From Turneriella parva DSM 21527 (GTDB taxonomy: Bacteria > Spirochaetota > Leptospiria > Turneriellales > Turneriellaceae), in NCBI RefSeq assembly GCF_000266885.1, contig NC_018020.1, forward strand, positions 2,418,001 to 2,482,000: a DNA stretch of 64,000 nucleotides, written 5' to 3'. The notes below the pieces were generated by a model. The model was not told where the DNA came from. It worked only from the letters and a program-made list of their open reading frames with translations, and ran no database searches. Each line of letters begins with the position of its first letter. Position 1 is the stretch's first letter. The position numbers and the translations under genes were made by a program. This document shows, piece after piece, positions 56,517-64,000 of this stretch.

Positions 56517-57717
56517 ATTTGTCGATGAAGTCTTAATCCGCGTACAGGCCGGTAAGGGCGGTGCGGGTGAAATTTCATTCTTGCGCGAAAAGTTTGTGGA
56601 GTTCGGTGGTCCCGACGGCGGCGACGGTGGTGATGGCGGCGACGTGATTTTTACAACCTCTGAACAGCTCTTGGCGCTTTCACATATTCGTCCAGAACAG
56701 GCTTACAGGGCAAAGAACGGTCTGCCCGGTGAAGGTTCGAACTGCAACGGCAAGAAAGGCCGTGACCTCATAATCAGAGTGCCTTTCGGCACGCAGGTGA
56801 TCGACCCCGCGACAGGCGCATTGTTGCACGACTTCACCGAGCCCGGCACCTATGTCGCCGCGCAGGGTGGTCGTGGCGGCAAGGGTAACGCGTTTTTTCG
56901 CACCGCAAGGCGGCAGGCACCGCGTTTTGCGCAGCCTGGCGAAGAGACCGAAGAAAAAGAATTTCTGCTCGCGCTCAAGATGATCGCCGACGTGGGCCTT
57001 GTCGGGTTTCCCAATGCGGGCAAGTCGACGATGCTGAAGGCGCTGACACACGCGAACCCCAAAATCGCGAGCTACCCTTTCACAACGCTGTCGCCGAATA
57101 TCGGCGTCATTTCAGATCTCGTGCGGCGGCCAGTCATCGTGGCTGATATTCCGGGCATTCTTGAGGGTGCATCAAAGGGGTACGGCCTCGGGCTTTCATT
57201 CTTGAAACATATTGAGCGCGTGCGCATTATCATCTTTGTCATCGATCTCGAGAACGCCTACGTCGAAGATGAGCTACATATTCTCAAGTCGGAGCTCGAA
57301 AGTTACAGCCCAGAGCTCTTAAAGAAACCGGCGCTGCTGGTTTTGAACAAGATCGACCGCTTCGACGATAAGAAGTTTCTAAAAGACCTGATAGCTTCTT
57401 ACAAAAAGCAGGGGCTCGACCCGATACCCGTTTCGGCGCAGAGCGGCGAAGGCATGGAGAAGTTGCGCAGTGAACTCGTGCGCCTCTTGAAGATTGCCCT
57501 TAAGCAACCCGCAGAGAAGAAAAGCCTGAAAGACAAAAAGAATGTAAAGCCGTCGGCGACAAAGCCCAAGAAGAGACCGTTGAAAAAGACGACAAAAGCG
57601 GCGAAGCCTCCCGCGAAAAAATCTGCGGGGCAGCCGGCGAAGAAGGCGCCAAAGCCTGCGAAAAAGAGTACGGTCAAGGCGAAGCCGGCCAAAGCTGCCC
57701 CGGCAAAGCGCAAATAA
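56509..57717 (+). CDS. obg: Obg/CgtA GTPase with long basic C-terminal tail
   Basis: A 402-residue essential-type GTPase. Residues 1-155 form the Gly-rich Obg domain (GGPDGGDGGDGGDVIF). The G domain has G1 VGFPNAGKSTM, G2 SYPFTTLSPNIG, G3 DIPGILEGA, G4 LNKID and G5 SAQSGEG. After residue about 335 comes a Lys/Ala/Pro-rich tail resembling histone H1-like repeats (KKPAKKA type), in place of the OCT domain found in many Obg proteins. Obg acts in 50S assembly and stress. It is co-transcribed with the toxin-antitoxin pair; this start overlaps the toxin gene. Confidence 0.95.
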   Translation: MHKFVDEVLIRVQAGKGGAGEISFLREKFVEFGGPDGGDGGDGGDVIFTTSEQLLALSHIRPEQAYRAKNGLPGEGSNCNGKKGRDLIIRVPFGTQVIDPATGALLHDFTEPGTYVAAQGGRGGKGNAFFRTARRQAPRFAQPGEETEEKEFLLALKMIADVGLVGFPNAGKSTMLKALTHANPKIASYPFTTLSPNIGVISDLVRRPVIVADIPGILEGASKGYGLGLSFLKHIERVRIIIFVIDLENAYVEDELHILKSELESYSPELLKKPALLVLNKIDRFDDKKFLKDLIASYKKQGLDPIPVSAQSGEGMEKLRSELVRLLKIALKQPAEKKSLKDKKNVKPSATKPKKRPLKKTTKAAKPPAKKSAGQPAKKAPKPAKKSTVKAKPAKAAPAKRK

Positions 57718-57744
57718 CCCGCGCCTTAGATTCTGCGGCACCCA

Positions 57745-58188
57745 TCAAGGCAGATGCCAGGCGGCACCGAAGGGTGTGTGTTTGAAGTAATATGAAAACG
57801 TCGATTTTGTGACGGTAATTTCACCCGAAACCAGCGACTTCAGATTAAAGACTCTGCCGTTGATAAATTTTTGCTCGCTGCTCGCAAAGATCTCGTTACG
57901 CAATACGGCGATGCGCAGAGCGCTGCGGGCCGGTATTTCTAGCTCGTGCGTCGCTGCCTTGGGCAGACTCAAGGGTACATGACTTGAGAAATCCACCTCG
58001 TTGTTTTTGAACTGATAGAAAGCGAAATCCCGTGTGTTGAAAATGCCGGTACCGGTTTGCGGACTCTCGAGGTGCAGTAAGATGTGCCTGCTCTCGCCGT
58101 GCGGGTTAATGACCAACACGTAACTTTGAAAAGAGCAGCCGCCGCAGAATAAGGCGATTGCTATTAAGATTCGTAGGCGTGATTTCAT
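57745..58188 (-). CDS. Small lipoprotein, third gene of an envelope operon
   Basis: A 147-residue lipoprotein (LFCGGC lipobox). The mature part is predicted beta-rich (SYVLVINPHGESRHILLHLES, FNTRDFAFYQFKNNEVDFS). No family recognised. Its ATG 58188 overlaps the stop of the upstream barrel-type gene (ATGA), so it is the last gene in a three-gene run starting at 60060. It may be an accessory factor for those outer-membrane proteins. Confidence 0.7.
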   Translation of the reverse strand: MKSRLRILIAIALFCGGCSFQSYVLVINPHGESRHILLHLESPQTGTGIFNTRDFAFYQFKNNEVDFSSHVPLSLPKAATHELEIPARSALRIAVLRNEIFASSEQKFINGRVFNLKSLVSGEITVTKSTFSYYFKHTPFGAAWHLP

Positions 58189-59015
58189 TCTGCAACCCTG
58201 AGTCGCCATGCGACTGAAAATTCAAATAACAGCCTGTCACCGAAGCTGACGCGCGCATTCTCGAAGCCCTGGCGAGAGTTCAGCACGAAGCCGAGGCGCG
58301 CACCCAGCTTTGTATCACCGAGCTTGTATGCATAACCCATATTGAACGCGCCCGGTGGTTGAACAAAATTCGGCAGGCCTTTGCCGAAACTGGCGTGGTT
58401 GAGCATTTCAAAGGCTGGCATAAAAATGTGGTGTTCGGTTTCAAATTCGGCCTGCAGGCGCAACCAGCCATAGAGCAGATTTGCGTCGCCACTCAAGAAG
58501 GTCATGCTGAAGCGAACCGGCGCCAGCGGAAACAGCGTGAATCCGCCTGCGGGGTATGCCTGCGACAGCCGCGTGTCAATCGCACGGTCACTCAAGACAT
58601 TGCCCGCCGCGTCTGCCGAGCTGCGGTAACCGAAAGTCACAAGCGCCGCAAAGCCATAGTGCCACCGCAAAACTCCCGTGTCTTTTGCGGCCATGGCGCT
58701 GAGGTATGAAGAGAGATAGCCGTTGATCTGGTAGCTGTTTTTTTGCCTGGTTTCACTCGTCGAGCTGACCGACAGCGCCTGGTAAGAGAGCGTCAGTTGC
58801 GGAATATAAAACCCTGAAAGGTGCGCCATCGCTCTTGCCTGAGATGCGCTGCCCGCGAGGTAGTCGGTTTCGCCGACGTAGAGCGGGTCGGGAAAAGTTT
58901 CAACATAGCGTGCGCGCTGGTAGGCCGCTGAAATTTCAATGTCTTTGCCGCCGAATACGGGGGCAGCAGCAGCGCACGCTGCGCTCAGAAAAATGATGCG
59001 GACTGCGCGCGACAC
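58185..59015 (-). CDS. Outer-membrane beta-barrel-like protein, paralogue of the preceding gene
   Basis: A 276-residue exported protein, signal FLSAACAAAAPVFG. Its opening region (YVETFPDPLYVGETDYLAGSASQARAMAHLSGFYIP) matches the upstream gene's VGYTDPRYVASDKTDYLES, followed by aromatic strands (HYGFAALVTFGYRS, GWLRLQAEFETEHH, GARLGFVLNSRQGF). The start is GTG 59015 with no clear ribosome site. It lies 22 bp after the 340-residue paralogue. Function unknown; a pair of related barrels is likely. Confidence 0.7.
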   Translation of the reverse strand: MSRAVRIIFLSAACAAAAPVFGGKDIEISAAYQRARYVETFPDPLYVGETDYLAGSASQARAMAHLSGFYIPQLTLSYQALSVSSTSETRQKNSYQINGYLSSYLSAMAAKDTGVLRWHYGFAALVTFGYRSSADAAGNVLSDRAIDTRLSQAYPAGGFTLFPLAPVRFSMTFLSGDANLLYGWLRLQAEFETEHHIFMPAFEMLNHASFGKGLPNFVQPPGAFNMGYAYKLGDTKLGARLGFVLNSRQGFENARVSFGDRLLFEFSVAWRLRVAE

Positions 59016-59037
59016 TCAGGGTGACCGCTGCAGTGAT

Positions 59038-60060
59038 TTAAAAGCGACCCGATGCCGAGATTGCAAAGTACAGAGCATCGTTGATTGAAACCCGACGCAG
59101 TTCGCTTTCGTAGTAATTGAGGCTGATGCCGCCACGCACGCCGACCATGATGTTGCCAAAAACAAAGTTCGGTTGCAAGAACAAAGTCGCGTTCGGGAAA
59201 AGCCCGACGCCAAAATCAAATTTCAAGAAGCTCGCCATCGGCAATCTGAAATAAGTCTGCACATAGTCGCGCTGGTATTCGAAGGTTTCACGCCCTGCAG
59301 AAATAAAGAACTGCAGATCGTCGCGCGAGCCCCACGCCATGCGAAACGTTGGCAGCACAAAGGCATTGGCGATAAAAAGTCCCCGGCCCGGCACTTCTTC
59401 AGTTGCACCGGTCACGTTGCCTGCTGCGTCGACGACGCGCCGCGTGCGATTGCCTTCGTATTCGAAGGCGAGGGCGGTCGTCACACCGAAGTCGATTTCA
59501 AAATCGCGTTTGCCAAAGCCAAAGAAAAAACCGATGCCCGGGCGGGTGGTCGCGTTCAGGTTCGCGTTGACGGCATCGGCGTTCAGGGGCGCACCGGTCT
59601 TGGGTATCGAAACGCTGCTGCTGTTCAGAATGCTCCAGCCTGTGAGCTGGCCGCCAAGACGCAGGTATTCGGTGCCGGCAAAGACATCTTGCAGCACCGA
59701 ATCGGTCGCGCTACCCTTGATGCGGTATGGTATCTTGCCGGTGAATTCGAGGTTTGCCGTCATCGCCGCTGATTCAAGGTAGTCTGTTTTGTCGCTCGCG
59801 ACGTAACGCGGGTCGGTGTAGCCGACGAGGCGGGTGCCCTGTGAGAATGAAGCAAAGACTTCGAACCGCTCTTTAAACGGCAATGGCGCAGGTGCCGACT
59901 GCGGCGCTTCAGGTGCGGCTTCGGGTTTTGCCGCTTCAAGAGCAGGTGCAGCGTTAGCCTTTGCCGGCGCCGGTGCCGTTTTGGCAGCCACTTTGGCGCG
60001 GTTCTGCGCCGATAGCGGCAGGGCGAGCATGAGCGCAGCGAGCGGTAGAATTTTGAGCAT
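59038..60060 (-). CDS. Outer-membrane beta-barrel-like protein with Ala/Pro-rich linker
   Basis: A 340-residue exported protein. Signal LPLAALMLALPLSAQ, then an Ala/Pro/Lys-rich low-complexity linker (residues 20-58), then barrel strands such as GFFFGFGKRDFEIDFGVTTALAF and FIANAFVLPTFRMAWG, with Phe at the C-terminus (ISASGRF). It heads a three-gene operon with its paralogue and a lipoprotein. It shares the DP-RYV-TDYL motif with the next gene. Function unknown. Confidence 0.72.
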   Translation of the reverse strand: MLKILPLAALMLALPLSAQNRAKVAAKTAPAPAKANAAPALEAAKPEAAPEAPQSAPAPLPFKERFEVFASFSQGTRLVGYTDPRYVASDKTDYLESAAMTANLEFTGKIPYRIKGSATDSVLQDVFAGTEYLRLGGQLTGWSILNSSSVSIPKTGAPLNADAVNANLNATTRPGIGFFFGFGKRDFEIDFGVTTALAFEYEGNRTRRVVDAAGNVTGATEEVPGRGLFIANAFVLPTFRMAWGSRDDLQFFISAGRETFEYQRDYVQTYFRLPMASFLKFDFGVGLFPNATLFLQPNFVFGNIMVGVRGGISLNYYESELRRVSINDALYFAISASGRF

Positions 60061-60119
60061 GCCGTCAGTCTGCGTTCAGGCCCGCAGAACGGCAACAGCT
60101 TTTTCCTGCGGGGTTTTGG

Positions 60120-61751
60120 TTAGCGGCGAACCAGTTTGCCTTTGCCCTTTTTGGCGGTTGCCGGTTGTCGTACCATATTCACGGTCTTGGTTTTTCGAGG
60201 TATATGCGACATCGCGCGTTCGGTGAGCGCCATGATCGTGAGTGATGGGTTGACGCCAATATTCGCCGAGATCATCGAGCCGTCGCAGATGTACATGTTG
60301 TCGTAACCGAACACGCGGTTTTCACTGTCGATCACGCCCGTTGCCGGTGAATCACCCATGCAAGAACCACCGAGAATGTGCGCGGTGCTGGCGAGGCCTG
60401 TGAGCGCTTCAGTCGCGAGCGCATGCACCGAACCCTTGACCTTGTCGGCATATTTCTGCGCGAGCTCGTGCGCGATGGGTATATCAGATGTCGGCGCGGC
60501 ACCCTGATCGAGGGCTGTTTTCATGCGCAGCCAGCCGCGCTTGAGGCGCATCGTCGAATCGAGGCTCTGCATGAAGAGCATGATCTGCGTGTATTTCGCC
60601 CAATCAGGCACGATGATCGCTTTAAAATATTTCACCGGGTGGCGCAGGTATTGCCACAAGATGCGCCCGATGCGCACGAAAATGTTAGAACCCAAAACCG
60701 CAGGCACCATCGACATTCTGAAGAAGCCCGAACCTTCGGGGTAACGAACCACTTCAAGATGGCTATGGTCGTCGACGTGCAGAATGGAACCTATCGCAAC
60801 GCCTTTCGAAAAGTTGAGGTCGCGGCGCTCGGTCGTGACGCCCAGAAGGCTTTCTGAATTCGTGCGAATGCCGTAACCCAAACGATCTGAAATATTGGGC
60901 AGCGATTTCTTCGCCTTGAGCTTCAGCAGCAGTTGGATTGTACCCAGTACGCCGCCGGCGAAGACGACGCCGTTCGCGCGCACTTTGCCCTCGCGGCTGA
61001 AATATTTGGTCGAATCACGGTAGGTGATTTCATAAGCGTGTTCGCCGCTGATCGGTTTTACATCCACCACCTCGCTGGTGGCCAGAATTTCTGCGCCCAG
61101 GCCCTGCGCGAGATGCAGATAATTTTTATCGAGTGTGTTTTTGGCGTTGTGGGTGCAGCCGAGCATGCACGCCCCGCAGTAGATGCAGCCAGTTCGGTCG
61201 GGGCCTTTGCCCTTGAAGAACGGGTCTTTGACGGTGACGCCAGGTTTGCCAAAGTAAACCGCGACGTTTGTCTGGTCATAGCTCTTCTCTTTGCCAAGGT
61301 CGGCCGCGAGGCTCTTCAGCGTGTTGTCGCCGTCGAAGCGCGCGGGTGTCTGTGCCGCGCCGATCATGCGCAGCGCCGTGGCGTAGTGGGGCTTCAGCTC
61401 TTTTTCCCAGTCGGCGAGATGCGCCCAGCTGTCTGATTTAAAGAAAGGACGTTTCGGTACCGGCAGCGTATTGGCGTAAACGAGCGAACCACCGCCGACG
61501 CCCACGCCCGAAAAAATCGTGACGTGGCGAAAGATGGTCATCTTAAAGAGTCCAAACATCTTGAGAGAGGGCAGCCACAGCCACTTGCGCAGCTGCCAGT
61601 TCGACTTGGGAAAATCTTGCGGTTTAAACCACTTGCCCTTTTCAATCACGAGCACCTTATAGCCCTTTTCGCTGAGGCGCAGCGCCGAAACTGAGCCGCC
61701 GAATCCCGAGCCGATTATCACATAGTCATAAGAGTCTTGAACCTGAACCAT
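60120..61751 (-). CDS. GMC-family FAD oxidoreductase
   Basis: A 543-residue enzyme: N-terminal FAD site YDYVIIGSGFGGSVSALRLSEKGYKVLVIEKG, then FSGVGVGGGSLVYANTL, a Cys cluster CIYCGACMLGC that may be disulfide or metal-binding, and C-terminal HILGGSCMG and NPSLTIMALTERAM. It is near the cholesterol-oxidase branch of the GMC family rather than the glucose oxidase type. It oxidises an alcohol group with FAD; substrate unknown, and no signal peptide is seen. A basic tail (KKGKGKLVRR) ends the protein. It stands alone upstream of the envelope operon. Confidence 0.88.
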   Translation of the reverse strand: MVQVQDSYDYVIIGSGFGGSVSALRLSEKGYKVLVIEKGKWFKPQDFPKSNWQLRKWLWLPSLKMFGLFKMTIFRHVTIFSGVGVGGGSLVYANTLPVPKRPFFKSDSWAHLADWEKELKPHYATALRMIGAAQTPARFDGDNTLKSLAADLGKEKSYDQTNVAVYFGKPGVTVKDPFFKGKGPDRTGCIYCGACMLGCTHNAKNTLDKNYLHLAQGLGAEILATSEVVDVKPISGEHAYEITYRDSTKYFSREGKVRANGVVFAGGVLGTIQLLLKLKAKKSLPNISDRLGYGIRTNSESLLGVTTERRDLNFSKGVAIGSILHVDDHSHLEVVRYPEGSGFFRMSMVPAVLGSNIFVRIGRILWQYLRHPVKYFKAIIVPDWAKYTQIMLFMQSLDSTMRLKRGWLRMKTALDQGAAPTSDIPIAHELAQKYADKVKGSVHALATEALTGLASTAHILGGSCMGDSPATGVIDSENRVFGYDNMYICDGSMISANIGVNPSLTIMALTERAMSHIPRKTKTVNMVRQPATAKKGKGKLVRR

Positions 61752-61824
61752 GCGTCAGGCATGTAGTTGAACTTAAGGCTGCGAGTGAAATTTGCGGTCT
61801 TTAGGCAGGTATTGAAAAGCCTGC

Positions 61825-63528
61825 CTATTGATTTAGCAGCACATCGCCAACAAGAAAGGGGGATTCACCCCGAATTGTTTGTCCGGCCCTTATGAGGTCG
61901 GCCTGTTCGAATGTGTAGAAAACGGAGACCCAGTCGTCGGTCACGACCGAAAAGTGCAGGTGCGGCGCGTGCGACATGCCACTGTTACCCACGGCTGCAA
62001 TGACCTGACCGCGTTTGACCTGCATGCCGACCCGCACCCGTGCGCTGCCTTTCTTCAAATGAGCATAGTGCGACATGACTCCGTTCGCATGCCGAATCTG
62101 AATATGGTTCATGGGCCCGAATTGTAGTTGGCTCGCATCGCTGTGGTCAGCCTGATCGTCTTCAACGTTCACAACCTCGCCGTCGAGTACCGCCAGTACC
62201 GGCTCGCCAAAGGTATAGAAGTCGCTGTTCTTCTTACCAGGTGCATTTTTGCGCTGTACTGAATTCGCTTCATCGACGTGCATAAAGTCATAGCTATACT
62301 TTTCAAATCCGCTGTGCGTGCCGCCCCCGTCGAATTGTGCGACTACCATCACGCGGCCCTTGAGGGGAAACGTCAGGCCCGAACGCCGCGGCCGCGACGG
62401 ATTTTGATTTTCGAAAGTTGCCATTGCGCTTCGCAGATAGATGTTGCTCTCGGTCTGTATTTGGGCAGCCTCGGGGCTCTTTTGCCTCTGTAGTTGCAGG
62501 TGCAGCTGGTTTAACACTGAACCTGCCATTGCGAGAAAAAACGGTTCAGGACGTTTTGCGGCCAGCGCCTTTAGAAAATCTGCCAGTGACCGGTAGTCTT
62601 CAGTTGCGTCGGCAATGTTTCTTAAGGCACCTACGAAATGTTTGGCGCCCGCGGCTGGCTGGTCGGCGAGCAGACGAATGTCGGTCTGCAGGCGCAGCAG
62701 GTTTCTCTTGTCGCGCTTGTGCCAGAGGGTTTGGGTGTACGCGTAGTAAGTGTAACCCATGTCATTCAGAACCTGTGTATCCTGTGGTTTTTGCGCGTGC
62801 AGGTTTTTGAAGACGGCAAGAGCCTCGTCAAACTTTTTCAGGTTGAGGTTGGCATAGGCTGTGATGCGCAGTCCCCAGTCGTTGCCAGCTTTGAGCAACA
62901 GGCCGCGATTAGCCAGTGCGAGTGATTGCCTGTGGTTTTTCGTCGTATTGAGTTCGTAATCAGCCAGATCAAAATATGCAAACGCCAGATTTTCGCGCAC
63001 AAACGATTCTTTAGGGTAGAGTCTTGCAGCGCGTTCCAGAACTTTCACCGCTTCGGCGAGCTTGCCTTGAACTCGCAGCGAATTGCCATAGACAGTAGCG
63101 CTCCACGCCATGGGCAGCAGGCGGTAAGCATCGGCGGCAATTGCATGTGCTTCGGCGGGCACTCGGTCTTTCTGAAAGCCGACACTCGAGTAAATCTCAT
63201 CGAAGAGAGCGCAGAGCGAATAAGAAAGTGCTTCTTTTATCTTCGCAGACATTGGGAAATCGGCCATGGCCTTTCTGCCCGCGCTGACCGCTTCACGGTG
63301 GCGTTTCAGATTGCGCAGAACCCATGATTCGGTAATGCGAAAGCCCTCTTCTTGGGGATACTCGGCAATGGCGTTCTGTATTAGGGGGTAAGCATTCTGC
63401 CAGTCTGAGGCATTCGTGCGCGCTTCGATCTTCTGCCAGTGATCGCTAATCGACAGGGCGCTGAGCGAACTCGTGGCTATTGTGAGGCAAAGGGCTGTCA
63501 GAAACAAAAGTTTCATTCTTCGACGCAT
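61825..63528 (-). CDS. TPR protein with C-terminal M23 metallopeptidase domain
   Basis: A 567-residue exported protein. Signal LLFLTALCLTIATSSLSA. Residues about 30-380 contain TPR repeats (AEAVKVLERAARLYPKESFVRENLAFAYFDLADY, KKFDEALAVFKNLHAQKPQDTQVLNDMGYTYYAY). Residues about 405-545 are an M23/LytM peptidase: HSGFEKYSYDFMHVD, VLAVLDGEVV, MSHYAHLKKGS and HAPHLHFSVVTDDW, with the HxH pair. The first zinc ligand, normally HxGxD, appears to be replaced by YSYDFMHVD, so activity is uncertain; it may regulate wall enzymes instead. ATG 63528 is used; ATG 63516 is possible. Confidence 0.85.
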   Translation of the reverse strand: MRRRMKLLFLTALCLTIATSSLSALSISDHWQKIEARTNASDWQNAYPLIQNAIAEYPQEEGFRITESWVLRNLKRHREAVSAGRKAMADFPMSAKIKEALSYSLCALFDEIYSSVGFQKDRVPAEAHAIAADAYRLLPMAWSATVYGNSLRVQGKLAEAVKVLERAARLYPKESFVRENLAFAYFDLADYELNTTKNHRQSLALANRGLLLKAGNDWGLRITAYANLNLKKFDEALAVFKNLHAQKPQDTQVLNDMGYTYYAYTQTLWHKRDKRNLLRLQTDIRLLADQPAAGAKHFVGALRNIADATEDYRSLADFLKALAAKRPEPFFLAMAGSVLNQLHLQLQRQKSPEAAQIQTESNIYLRSAMATFENQNPSRPRRSGLTFPLKGRVMVVAQFDGGGTHSGFEKYSYDFMHVDEANSVQRKNAPGKKNSDFYTFGEPVLAVLDGEVVNVEDDQADHSDASQLQFGPMNHIQIRHANGVMSHYAHLKKGSARVRVGMQVKRGQVIAAVGNSGMSHAPHLHFSVVTDDWVSVFYTFEQADLIRAGQTIRGESPFLVGDVLLNQ

Positions 63529-63648
63529 GGTCTTAGGTGGTACAATAGCCTGTTTTTGCAATCCTTTTCATTGGGCAGAGAACTACTTGCCCATGAAAGG
63601 CAATAGTGTTCCATTTGACGGCGTGTCTTCGACCGCGGGCCGTACGCC

Positions 63649-64000
63649 ATGGCAGGCGCACAACTCAACCTGCGCGGCACGTATACCGCGCTTATTACCC
63701 CCTTTACCGCCGACGGCGAAAAGGTCGATTGGGCTGCGCTGAAGAAGCTGGTTGAATTTCAGATTGACGAGGGTGTTGAAGGCCTTGTGCCCTGCGGCAC
63801 CACCGGCGAATCACCGACGCTGAGCCACGAAGAGCACGCCGAGGTCATCGCGAAAGTCATTGAGTGGGCAAAGGCGAAAAAACCGTCGACCGTCATCATT
63901 GCCGGTACGGGTAGCAACTCGACCGCCGAAGCGGTGGCTCTGACACGCCATGCTGCTGCAGCCGGCGCCGATGCAGTGCTCTCTGTGAACCCCTATTACA
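63649..64000 (+). CDS. dapA: Dihydrodipicolinate synthase, N-terminal part, cut by the window end
   Basis: The first 117 residues of a class-I aldolase-family protein: [41 protein letters not shown] (with the PCGTTGE motif that binds pyruvate aldehyde) and [14 protein letters not shown]. These are the features of DapA, which condenses pyruvate and aspartate semialdehyde towards lysine and diaminopimelate. The catalytic Lys and Tyr lie beyond the window or at its edge (NPYY). ATG 63649 opens the conserved region. It is divergent from the peptidase gene. Confidence 0.92.
   Translation, partial: MAGAQLNLRGTYTALITPFTADGEKVDWAALKKLVEFQIDEGVEGLVPCGTTGESPTLSHEEHAEVIAKVIEWAKAKKPSTVIIAGTGSNSTAEAVALTRHAAAAGADAVLSVNPYY

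Overview
The window looks like chromosomal DNA of a spirochaete of the Leptospira/Leptonema/Turneriella group. Support comes from two short FlaB-type flagellins lacking a variable domain, many lipoproteins with loose spirochaete-style lipoboxes, TolB/CsgG-like and LEA-type outer-surface proteins, and GC slightly above 50 %, which is too high for Leptospira itself and fits Turneriella or Leptonema best. The genus call is inference.

Layout. (1) 0-8.4 kb, minus strand: a sulfide:quinone-oxidoreductase-like flavoprotein, a DsrC/TusE-DsrE2 fusion, PEP synthase interrupted by one in-frame TGA, then a phosphonate set (PEP mutase fused to a nucleotidyltransferase, phosphonopyruvate decarboxylase, 2-aminoethylphosphonate-type transaminase). 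PEP synthase would feed PEP mutase. (2) 8.5-18.5 kb: a lone TIR-like protein, a five-PAS hybrid histidine kinase, 2-oxoacid:ferredoxin oxidoreductase KorAB, a DUF2490-like barrel, dihydroorotase, a SpoU-type RNA methylase and PspA. (3) 18.6-25.3 kb: a plus-strand signalling run (STAS protein, RsbU-type phosphatase, TPR protein, ECF sigma factor, FecR-like protein, outer-membrane protein). Three of its proteins share one small domain. (4) 25.3-33.4 kb: LEA-type lipoprotein, DUF2461 protein, double hemerythrin, two flaB genes separated by a dense hairpin array, RNase P RNA with a 150-bp inverted-repeat-bounded segment at its 3' end, a 27-residue membrane microprotein and its partner.

(5) 33.6-55.3 kb is the most unusual part: an accessory island of secreted proteins and lipoproteins (ankyrin+SH3 paralogues, ankyrin/MORN, a tandem pair of about 600-residue lipoproteins, propeller proteins, InlB-type repeats, a barrel) plus a multihaem cytochrome. 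Embedded in it are a 7TM sensor histidine kinase and a NarL/LuxR response regulator. Seven copies of one exact palindrome (ATAGGGCA, 3 variable bases, TGCCCTAT), always followed on the gene side by RGAC, sit upstream of seven transcription units; in five of the seven the element ends 34-37 nt before the start codon when measured from the palindrome edge. One copy precedes the response regulator itself. I read this as an undescribed two-component regulon for surface proteins. The last 132 bp of the response regulator gene recur 3.9 kb downstream with only synonymous differences, marking the junction of a rearrangement or cassette gain.

(6) 55.4-64 kb: a Cys-rich periplasmic protein, an AbrB/PemK-type toxin-antitoxin pair whose toxin gene overlaps the essential obg gene, a three-gene envelope operon, a GMC oxidoreductase, a TPR-M23 peptidase and the start of dapA. 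I found no tRNA, rRNA, CRISPR array, transposase or integrase gene. All functional calls rest on reading motifs by eye; no database search was run.
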